DNA of 6,219 nt from Caldivirga sp. Its GTDB lineage: Archaea; Thermoproteota; Thermoprotei; Thermoproteales; Thermocladiaceae. The translations under genes were made by a program, and so were the position numbers. Of this stretch, positions 1 to 5,155 are shown piece by piece. Numbering within the stretch: the first letter of the stretch is position 1; each line of letters begins with the position of its first letter. Location of the stretch: NCBI GenBank assembly GCA_028275645.1, contig JAPWUH010000070.1, positions 1 through 6,219 on the forward strand. Direction: 5' to 3'. The notes below the pieces were generated by a model. It saw nothing but the letters and a program-made list of their open reading frames with translations, was not told the DNA's origin and ran no database searches.

Positions 1-82
1 ACCTGAGGGTGACCGTTGTGCGCCTTAGGACGTGCTCCTCATAATCGACCTATGGAAACTGCATTTTGACCCAAGCAAACCC

Positions 83-127
83 TGGCGGGCCCGGTGGGAT
101 TTGAACCCACGACCTACGGCTTAGGAG
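83..127 (-). tRNA. 3' half of tRNA-Arg(CCU), incomplete (att remnant or split-tRNA half)
   Basis: Read on the minus strand, this is the anticodon loop CTCCTAA (anticodon CCT at 125-123), the 3' anticodon stem GCCGT, the variable region AGGTC, a perfect T arm (GTGGG-TTCAAAT-CCCAC), the 3' acceptor strand CGGGCCC, discriminator G and an encoded CCA at 85-83. The acceptor strand requires a 5' partner GGGCCCG, and none is found in the preceding 130 bases. The five bases just before the loop (GTGGT) pair with GCCGT only through two G-C and three G-U pairs, where ACGGC would be expected. Homology therefore seems to start at about the anticodon loop. A 3' tRNA half of this size is the usual footprint of tyrosine-recombinase integration into a tRNA gene. 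The alternative is a genuine 3' half of a split tRNA, as known from Caldivirga. The identity of the 3' half is firm; its status is not. Confidence 0.85.
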
Positions 128-170
128 ACCACAATTAAGTAACGCAATGGCACTTGGGCTCAATGAGCTA

Positions 171-241
171 CCGTAACCAATAATGCTATAGCAGTAAATA
201 CCTTTGATTAATGCACGCACTAACTGCACCATTGGTTACGG
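171..241. repeat. 11-bp perfect inverted repeat CCGTAACCAAT / ATTGGTTACGG
   Basis: The arms are at 171-181 and 231-241, exact complements separated by 49 bases. The right arm lies inside the last codons of the minus-strand regulator gene (residues RNQW) and the left arm lies between that gene and the tRNA half. The 8-bp palindrome GCTATAGC (185-192) lies in the spacer, and GCTC-AAT-GAGC (158-168) lies outside the left arm. The position next to a presumed attachment site suggests integrase arm sites or a transcript-end structure, but nothing here decides between these. Confidence 0.6.
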
Positions 242-1074
242 GCAAACCTAGCTAAGCTAATGATGATGTGTTCGGCACGTATAAAGGTATCAAGATAGTT
301 TTTCTTAAGCTCCTTGGTTAGTGGATGATTTTCATAACCTTCCCCAATTAACGCTTGAAGATACCTCTCAATATTATTCTCCCACGATAAGGAACCCCAA
401 AACGCCTTGACGTCACCGAGTACCAAGTGACCTAACACTATTTGATAAGCATTACCCTCCGCCGCAAACATGAGGTAACTAAGCCAGCTTAAAGGCAAGC
501 CTCCCATCTTAATCCCAGCAAAGTGTAAACCTCTTACATCAATCCCAGCAATTGCCTTAAACAACACCGAGTACTCAATAGCCTTAAGCGTTCGGGAGCC
601 AATCTCGTCGGAGAGTTCCATGCATTTATTAGGATTACTGCAAAGTGGCATTAACCTCTTGAGTATTGTAGCCAGTATCGTGTTTATAACGAGCCCCCTC
701 ACGGCTACCCAAAAAATGATACCTCTCATTGAGCATATGATCGTCTTAACAGTCTCAGGACTAGGGACCCCTTCACCATACAAGGCCTCGGCAATCGCCT
801 TGTAAATACCTGCATCCACTGCGCCGAGTAGTGTAGGCACGTAGAGCCTCCTCTTCCCCCTACCATTCCTCGAATACTCAACGACAACGTACCCATCTTG
901 AACAGCTGCCTCAAGTCCAGAGTAAATGTTCCTAACCCCCCTGTAGCCCTTCTCCTTCATACAATCAATCACTTCACTAACGGGCACGGGCCTCCCACCC
1001 AACTTGTGGTAACAGTCAACCACACACTCCACAGCCGGATAAAGATACCTATTGAACCGGAACACTACAGCCAT
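220..1074 (-). CDS. putative winged-helix DNA-binding regulator
   Basis: The protein has 284 residues from the ATG at 1074. The frame is open to an upstream ATG at 1107 (295 aa), but TTTATAAG at 1104-1097 lies inside that extension, about 26 bp before 1074. This is the spacing expected for a leaderless crenarchaeal transcript, so the shorter start is preferred. Residues about 13-80 look like a winged helix: helices around VECVVDCYHKL and VSEVIDCMKEKG, a third helix NIYSGLEAAVQDG, then a basic beta hairpin with the turn SRNGRGKRRLYV as the wing. The rest (about 90-284) is mostly helical with no motif I recognise. A hydrophobic stretch near residues 118-138 is too interrupted to call a membrane span with confidence. 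The gene is divergent to the replication operon across a repeat-rich control region, which fits an auto- and operon-regulator of the element. The regulator role is inferred from fold and context. Confidence 0.75.
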   Translation of the reverse strand: MAVVFRFNRYLYPAVECVVDCYHKLGGRPVPVSEVIDCMKEKGYRGVRNIYSGLEAAVQDGYVVVEYSRNGRGKRRLYVPTLLGAVDAGIYKAIAEALYGEGVPSPETVKTIICSMRGIIFWVAVRGLVINTILATILKRLMPLCSNPNKCMELSDEIGSRTLKAIEYSVLFKAIAGIDVRGLHFAGIKMGGLPLSWLSYLMFAAEGNAYQIVLGHLVLGDVKAFWGSLSWENNIERYLQALIGEGYENHPLTKELKKNYLDTFIRAEHIIISLARFARNQWCS

Positions 1075-1096
1075 AGCACTAGGAGCAACGTACTTA

Positions 1097-1104
1097 CTTA
1101 TAAA
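1097..1104 (-). promoter_or_regulatory. TATA box for the minus-strand regulator gene
   Basis: TTTATAAG on the minus strand is centred about 26 bp upstream of the ATG at 1074. It is identical to the TATA box of the divergent operon (1235-1242), which also sits about 26 bp before its ATG. The shared 8-mer and shared spacing support leaderless transcription in both directions and the choice of start codon for the regulator. Confidence 0.65.
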
Positions 1105-1151
1105 CATTACGCATTATAATCATAAAACCCCAATGTGAATATACCATTAAC

Positions 1152-1178
1152 TTCGCATTAATGGCATGATAATGCGAA
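1152..1178. repeat. perfect 9-bp inverted repeat, candidate operator
   Basis: TTCGCATTA (1152-1160) and TAATGCGAA (1170-1178) are exact complements around the spacer ATGGCATGA. The centre, near 1165, lies roughly midway between the two divergent TATA boxes, so one bound dimer could act on both promoters. Binding by the adjacent winged-helix protein is an inference. Confidence 0.7.
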
Positions 1179-1229
1179 TTTTCACATAATCAATGATTTA
1201 ATGCGTAGTTTCGCATTTATATGGCATAG

Positions 1230-1246
1230 TTGCCTTTATAAGGCAA
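1230..1246 (+). promoter_or_regulatory. operon promoter: TATA box inside a 17-bp palindrome
   Basis: TTTATAAG (1235-1242) is centred about 26 bp before the ATG at 1264, so the first message should be leaderless; no Shine-Dalgarno site precedes that ATG. The box lies within TTGCCTT-TAT-AAGGCAA, which has 7-bp perfect arms. A TATA box is partly symmetric by itself, but the added TTGCC/GGCAA flanks are not required for it and could mark a site where a repressor blocks TBP. The second CAATGTGAATA copy starts at 1244, overlapping the end of the palindrome. Confidence 0.7.
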
Positions 1247-1263
1247 TGTGAATAGGTGTTTCT

Positions 1264-1578
1264 ATGCAGAGTGTAGTAGTCCAGACTCGAATCCCCATAA
1301 CGATAAGGCTATGGAGGAGTGGGAGGAACTACCTAGCTATTGTAAATGAACAGAGGGCAATTAGAGAACTCAGTAGGTACCTTGGGCGTGATGCAACCCT
1401 TGAATTCAATAACGTATCAGCAAGGGTTAGGGTGACGTTACTAAGGCAACATAATATATCATATATTGCATTCTTCTTGCCTAACCGCATGGCGCCAACC
1501 TGGGAGGCAATTAGAAGCAAGGCGAGCGAGCTAGATGCCACATTAGTCATTGAGGAAGAGAGGAGGGGTGATGCTTGA
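1264..1578 (+). CDS. hypothetical protein, first gene of the replication operon
   Basis: The product is 104 residues and I do not recognise a family. It reads as alternating strands and helices: an N-terminal strand pair (SVVVQTRIPITIRLW), a helix with RAIRELSRYLGR, a strand pair around ARVRVTLL and YIAFFLP, a helix WEAIRSKASELDA and a last strand TLVIEEE. There are no cysteines and no signal or membrane segment. The start is supported by the TATA box at 1235-1242 at leaderless spacing. The stop TGA overlaps the ATG of a possible 15-codon mini-gene, and the last codons contain a strong ribosome-binding site for it. The place ahead of a primase-helicase suggests an accessory or regulatory part in element replication, without direct evidence. 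Confidence 0.8.
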   Translation: MQSVVVQTRIPITIRLWRSGRNYLAIVNEQRAIRELSRYLGRDATLEFNNVSARVRVTLLRQHNISYIAFFLPNRMAPTWEAIRSKASELDATLVIEEERRGDA

Positions 1579-1625
1579 TGGGGTTTTGCACACGTTGCCA
1601 TTCAAGGGCATCCTTGTGGGCCTAA
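1578..1625 (+). CDS. possible 15-codon mini-gene with a CxxC pair
   Basis: ATG at 1578 overlaps the upstream stop (TGATG). GGTGAT at 1567-1572 lies five bases before it, the same sequence and spacing as the ribosome-binding site of the 1642 gene. The frame encodes MGFCTRCHSRASLWA and stops with TAA at 1623-1625, three bases before the next Shine-Dalgarno site (GAGGTGAT, 1629-1636). It fills the gap between two operon genes. It could be a real micro-peptide, a coupling leader that keeps ribosomes on the message, or the remnant of a zinc-ribbon gene reduced to its first CxxC knuckle. Short length means chance cannot be excluded. Confidence 0.35.
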   Translation: MGFCTRCHSRASLWA

Positions 1626-1641
1626 ACAGAGGTGATGGCCT

Positions 1642-1983
1642 ATGACGTCTACTACACAGGCATTTTTAAGCTTTACGGTCACCAAATGTAGGGATGAATC
1701 AGGGCGTATTGTACTGTGGGCTAGGGTTCATGGTGGTGGGTACCTATATGCCTCAATTGGACTCAATGGTGGGTGTAACATACTGGCACGCAAGCTGGTG
1801 GGACGTCGTGTACTTGTGACTGTGGGCATTAATGGTGATGTTATTGACTTTGCGGCTAAGGTTAAGGCACGTAGTAGGACTAGCATTGGTATCGCCATCC
1901 CGCTGAGGTACAGGGGACTGTTCCACAGGGGTGAGGTGGTCGAGGTTATGTTAAGGCAAATTGAAGGTGACGGGCATGGGTAA
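1642..1983 (+). CDS. hypothetical small beta-rich protein
   Basis: The product is 113 residues, of no family I can name. It is mostly predicted strands: AFLSFTVTKC, RIVLWARVHG, GYLYASIGL, RRVLVTVGINGDVIDFAAKVKA, TSIGIAIP and EVVEVMLRQIE. The C-terminal part, with a hydrophobic strand ending in P, a short basic segment RYRGLF, then G-E-VVEVML, recalls the layout of small AbrB-like or swapped-hairpin DNA-binding proteins, but the match is only by eye. A strong Shine-Dalgarno site GAGGTGAT (1629-1636) lies five bases before the ATG. Its last 8 bases (ATGGGTAA) overlap the start of the PrimPol-helicase gene, so the two are probably translationally coupled. Its middle and C-terminal order resembles that of the 104-aa protein, perhaps an old duplication. 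Function unknown. Confidence 0.8.
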   Translation: MTSTTQAFLSFTVTKCRDESGRIVLWARVHGGGYLYASIGLNGGCNILARKLVGRRVLVTVGINGDVIDFAAKVKARSRTSIGIAIPLRYRGLFHRGEVVEVMLRQIEGDGHG

Positions 1984-4900
1984 TGCCATAATCAAACTTA
2001 ACCTCAAGGATGTGGCTAGGCTACTAATGGGATTGGGGTTCCGTGTCGTGCCAGTTGATGCTGATAAGAAGCCTCTAGTCAAGGGTTGGAATGCGCCAAT
2101 ACCTGAAGAGAAGGTGTTCAAAGCATCGAGGAAGGCAAGTGGCATTGCTATAGTTGGCGGCAAAATCAATGAGAATGAGGGCGTCATGACCATCGACGTT
2201 GATAACCCCGATAACGGTTTCAAGATACTTGAAAATGTCTTTGGGAGCGACTGGCGCCTTAAACTATGTGGGCCAGGTTCACTCTGCGGCTTCACGGGGC
2301 CTAGGCCGAAGGGTAAGGTTAAGTGTGAGTGCACTGCACCAGGTGAGGATTGTAAGTGTAGGAATGTGGAGACGGGTGAGGAGGCTCCATTAAGCGCATT
2401 GAAGCGTGGAATGTATATTGTCGTCAGGCCGCCTGCCGATTGCCTGTCACCATCAACTGTCAGGGGTGGTGACATTGAAATACTAGTTAATAACTACGAA
2501 GTTATCTATGGCAAGCACCCATCTGGAGCATTTTACGAGCCCGTTAGGTTCATTGACGGTAAGTGGGTTAGGATTGACATCACCGAGGTTGGGCCTGGGG
2601 TGAAGCTAACCTGTGATGAGGTTAATAGGCTGATTGAGGCATTAAGGCCAAAGCCAAGTGGCGAGGCCAATACAACCACTACGCAGGCCCAGCTTAAGCC
2701 AGCTGGCGAGAAGCGCTTAATCAGGCTTGATAATGCCACAATAGTCAAGATTGCAGGCGCCCTAATTGATGGCTATAAACAAGGCCAACGCCAGAAATAC
2801 GCACTTGCAATCGCTGGGTGGTTCGGAATGTTAGGTGTTGACTCAGTTAGTGTGGCATTACTCATTAAGGAACTCCACGAAAAGACTGGTGACGAGGAGC
2901 CGCTAAAGGAAAGGCTCTCAACAATTGTTTACACTTACATTAAGCTTGGCCTACCCGTTGATATTGAGGGGATTAAGGCGGCAACTGGTGTTGAGCTACC
3001 CAAGCTAGGGGATGATTACTACAGGGCGCTTGAGGAGAAGCTTAAGCAGGAGGGTGTACTCAAGATTACTGGCGCCAATACGGTAAAGGAACTGCTAGCC
3101 AATGCTAGGGTTCCGAGGGAGGAGGCTGAGAAGAGGATAAAGGAGGTTCGTGGGATTGTGAGGGCTGAGAGGTTGCGGCTTACCCACGGTAATGCGATCC
3201 TCAATGTTGTGAATAAGATCAAGGCGAGGATGAAGATGAAGAGGATGAGGATGACTAGGGGGTTGGCTGCGTTAATGATTGCGGATGGGGTTCAACGGAT
3301 ACTGAGGAATGTGAGGTATATAACTTATAGTAATGTTGAAGTGGGTGGCTTCCGCTGTTGGGATGGAACATACTTCAGGCCCTGCTTACCAGATATAGAG
3401 GCCACTATCGAACTGATTTACGAGTTATCGGGGCTATACAAATATTATGAGTACACCAGTCTTAAGAAAGATACCCTAGAGTTGTTAAAGGACGAGACGA
3501 CCGTTGACATTACTGACGCCGAATTCAGGTACATTGCCTTTAGGAATGTTGTGTATGATTGGGTTGAGGGGAGGGCGATACCCCTGAGTGAAGTTAAGCC
3601 AGATATGCTTATAATGAACGCCATACCCCATGAACTCAACCTACAGGCACTTGAAGAGGCAACCAAGGCACCTGAGCTAACTGAGGAATTGGCCATGAGG
3701 TATGCGCCAAAGACACTTGCGGCGTTTAAGGAATGGGTAGGTGACAACTGGAGGGTGCTTTTCGAGGTAATTGGTGCAGTACTCTACCCAAGGCCGATTA
3801 AGAGGGTTATACTACTGCTGGATGAGGAGGAGCGTGCCAATTTGGGGGACACGGGTAAGTCAACCTTCATAATGCTCATTATAAGGTTGCTTGGGCGTGA
3901 GAACTATAGTACTGTACCGCTCCAAGACTTGGCGGACGATGACAAGCGGTTTGCCAAATGGCCACTATTCCTCAAGCTGGCTAACGTTTACTCCGACCTA
4001 CCGATGAAAGCCATCAAGGACACGGGCCTAATCAAGGTAATGACGGGCAGGGATACCATACTGATCGAGAGGAAACACCATGATCAGTTCAATTACAGGC
4101 CCTATGCGAAGTTCATCTACTCGGCCAATAAGCCACCACGCATCAGTAGTGAGAATGAGGCTGACCTGGCATTTTGGAAGAGGTTCCTGATAATTCAATT
4201 CGAGGGTAGGTTTAGCAGGCCCATTGAGGACTTTGAACTCACACTGATGGATGAGGCATCGTCAATCCTGGCCCTGTCCATTGCAGCATTTAGGCGTGTC
4301 AAGGAGAGGGGATTCAGGTTCACGACCGACCCTGAGAGTGACCTGGAGCTCGCCGTTAGGAACCGCACGATTTGGCTCCTTCACTTTGATGAGGTCTTTA
4401 AGTTCCTCGTATGGCTACTGAGGAACCATGTCCTGGTTGAAGACCCTGAGGGTAGGATTCCCACAACCCATGCGCAGAAGAGTGAAGAGGGGGAGGTTGT
4501 GCCGCTGTACGACCTCTACAGGACATACACAGATAGGCTGAACCTAGACCCAGTTGCCCCTGCGGTCTTCACAAGGAGGGTGCGGGAACTGGGGATGCCC
4601 ATGGTTACTGTTAAGGGCGTCCACTACATCAAGGGCTTCAGGATTGACAAGGCAGTGTGGGAGGATGCGATAGGTAGGGTTGGCGGTGGCTCAGGCGCAC
4701 TGCCACCGTGGTTTAGGGTAGCCCTAAGCGCAAGCAGTAGTAATAATAGTAATACTAGCGGGGATGGGAATGGGGCTAACCCTGAATCAAGCCAAGGTGG
4801 AGGCCAGGGCCAAGAGGCCACTGAGGCAGGCTTAGGCAAGCCACCTGAGCCTAAGGCCCAGGAGCCAGTGAACGTGGATGAGCTTTTGAGGTTACCCGCA

Positions 4901-5155
4901 GAGGAGGCTAATAATAGGCTGAAGGCAAGGTGGCCTAATGCAGATTACAAAGACATTGTCGAGGGTATGATTAACTACATTGCAGGTGAAGGCGAAGTTA
5001 ATGTTGACAAGCTCACCGAACTCTATGGGGGGACGATTGCTGATAGGCTGAAGGAGGCAGGGTACAGTGAGGCGGAACTTGAGGATGATGTCTACGAATT
5101 CATTAAGATTGTCATTGATGTGCTGAAGGAGAAGGGGGTGGTCACAGATGCTTAG
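1976..5155 (+). CDS. PrimPol-SF3 helicase replication protein (bifunctional primase-polymerase with D5-like helicase)
   Basis: Replication protein of 1059 residues predicted to make primers, extend them and unwind the element's DNA. Residues about 10-195 fit an archaeo-eukaryotic primase-polymerase: GLGFRVVPVDADKKPLVKGW at the N terminus, metal-binding D74-V-D76, then GGD166-I-E168-IL and GKH181PSG. A six-cysteine insert (98-128) resembles the zinc stem of the pRN1 plasmid primase. Residues about 253-340 resemble the helical-bundle domain that follows such PrimPols. From about 455 comes a D5-like SF3 helicase: Walker A GDTGKST (624-630), Walker B region LANVYSD with D674, motif C SANKPP with N718, arginine finger R736. 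A winged-helix-like end (about 840-895) follows, then a Ser/Asn/Gly linker and an extra helical domain (about 966-1059). ATG 1976 is preferred over TTG 1961 because AAGGTGA (1964-1970) lies five bases before it. Confidence 0.93.
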   Translation: MGNAIIKLNLKDVARLLMGLGFRVVPVDADKKPLVKGWNAPIPEEKVFKASRKASGIAIVGGKINENEGVMTIDVDNPDNGFKILENVFGSDWRLKLCGPGSLCGFTGPRPKGKVKCECTAPGEDCKCRNVETGEEAPLSALKRGMYIVVRPPADCLSPSTVRGGDIEILVNNYEVIYGKHPSGAFYEPVRFIDGKWVRIDITEVGPGVKLTCDEVNRLIEALRPKPSGEANTTTTQAQLKPAGEKRLIRLDNATIVKIAGALIDGYKQGQRQKYALAIAGWFGMLGVDSVSVALLIKELHEKTGDEEPLKERLSTIVYTYIKLGLPVDIEGIKAATGVELPKLGDDYYRALEEKLKQEGVLKITGANTVKELLANARVPREEAEKRIKEVRGIVRAERLRLTHGNAILNVVNKIKARMKMKRMRMTRGLAALMIADGVQRILRNVRYITYSNVEVGGFRCWDGTYFRPCLPDIEATIELIYELSGLYKYYEYTSLKKDTLELLKDETTVDITDAEFRYIAFRNVVYDWVEGRAIPLSEVKPDMLIMNAIPHELNLQALEEATKAPELTEELAMRYAPKTLAAFKEWVGDNWRVLFEVIGAVLYPRPIKRVILLLDEEERANLGDTGKSTFIMLIIRLLGRENYSTVPLQDLADDDKRFAKWPLFLKLANVYSDLPMKAIKDTGLIKVMTGRDTILIERKHHDQFNYRPYAKFIYSANKPPRISSENEADLAFWKRFLIIQFEGRFSRPIEDFELTLMDEASSILALSIAAFRRVKERGFRFTTDPESDLELAVRNRTIWLLHFDEVFKFLVWLLRNHVLVEDPEGRIPTTHAQKSEEGEVVPLYDLYRTYTDRLNLDPVAPAVFTRRVRELGMPMVTVKGVHYIKGFRIDKAVWEDAIGRVGGGSGALPPWFRVALSASSSNNSNTSGDGNGANPESSQGGGQGQEATEAGLGKPPEPKAQEPVNVDELLRLPAEEANNRLKARWPNADYKDIVEGMINYIAGEGEVNVDKLTELYGGTIADRLKEAGYSEAELEDDVYEFIKIVIDVLKEKGVVTDA

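Larger units (their letters stand above)
1108..1263. promoter_or_regulatory. repeat-rich divergent control region (operator array or iteron-like origin candidate)
   Basis: The AT-rich sequence between the two genes carries five copies of CGCATT or its complement AATGCG (1110-1115, 1154-1159, 1171-1176, 1200-1205, 1212-1217). It also has an exact 11-bp direct repeat CAATGTGAATA (1131-1141 and 1244-1254), with an inverted TTCACAT at 1181-1187, and ATGGCAT twice (1161-1167, 1221-1227). Two pairs of hexamers form inverted repeats: TTCGCATTA / TAATGCGAA with a 9-base spacer (1152-1178), and AATGCG / CGCATT with a 6-base spacer (1200-1217). Such a cluster beside both promoters is typical of binding sites for a dimeric regulator. 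Iterons for a replication initiator are the alternative. Confidence 0.75.

Noticed and set aside
83..181. An intact intron-containing tRNA-Arg, using GGTTACG and the tRNA-like GTAGCTCA (171-164, minus) as the 5' part
   Set aside because: GGTTACG mismatches the acceptor strand CGGGCCC in the middle, the D arm would have a 3-base loop, and no bulge-helix-bulge intron arrangement restores a normal D arm and anticodon stem.
50..232. 60-codon open frame on the minus strand across the tRNA half
   Set aside because: Its central residues (SWVQIPPGPPGF) are the usual false translation of a tRNA T arm and acceptor end; it also overlaps the end of the regulator gene.
220..1074. Minus-strand gene next to the tRNA half as an integrase
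   Set aside because: No R...HxxR...Y tyrosine-recombinase pattern or serine-recombinase motif is visible; the N terminus looks like a winged helix instead.
898..1119. 73-codon plus-strand frame
   Set aside because: It is antisense to the winged helix of the regulator and crosses its promoter.
1110..1254. CRISPR array
   Set aside because: The repeats are 6-11 bp, in mixed orientation and unequal spacing, unlike CRISPR repeats.
1961..1975. TTG at 1961 as start of the PrimPol-helicase
   Set aside because: It lies before its own best ribosome-binding site; ATG 1976 has AAGGTGA five bases upstream and gives a natural 8-bp overlap with the upstream gene.
1951..2475. 174-codon open frame on the minus strand
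   Set aside because: It is antisense to the conserved primase domain, rich in Ser/Pro/Leu as expected of a shadow frame, and has no promoter or ribosome-binding signal.
4624..4839. Leu-rich minus-strand frame resembling a membrane segment
   Set aside because: It is the antisense reading of the Ser/Asn/Gly linker repeats of the primase-helicase.
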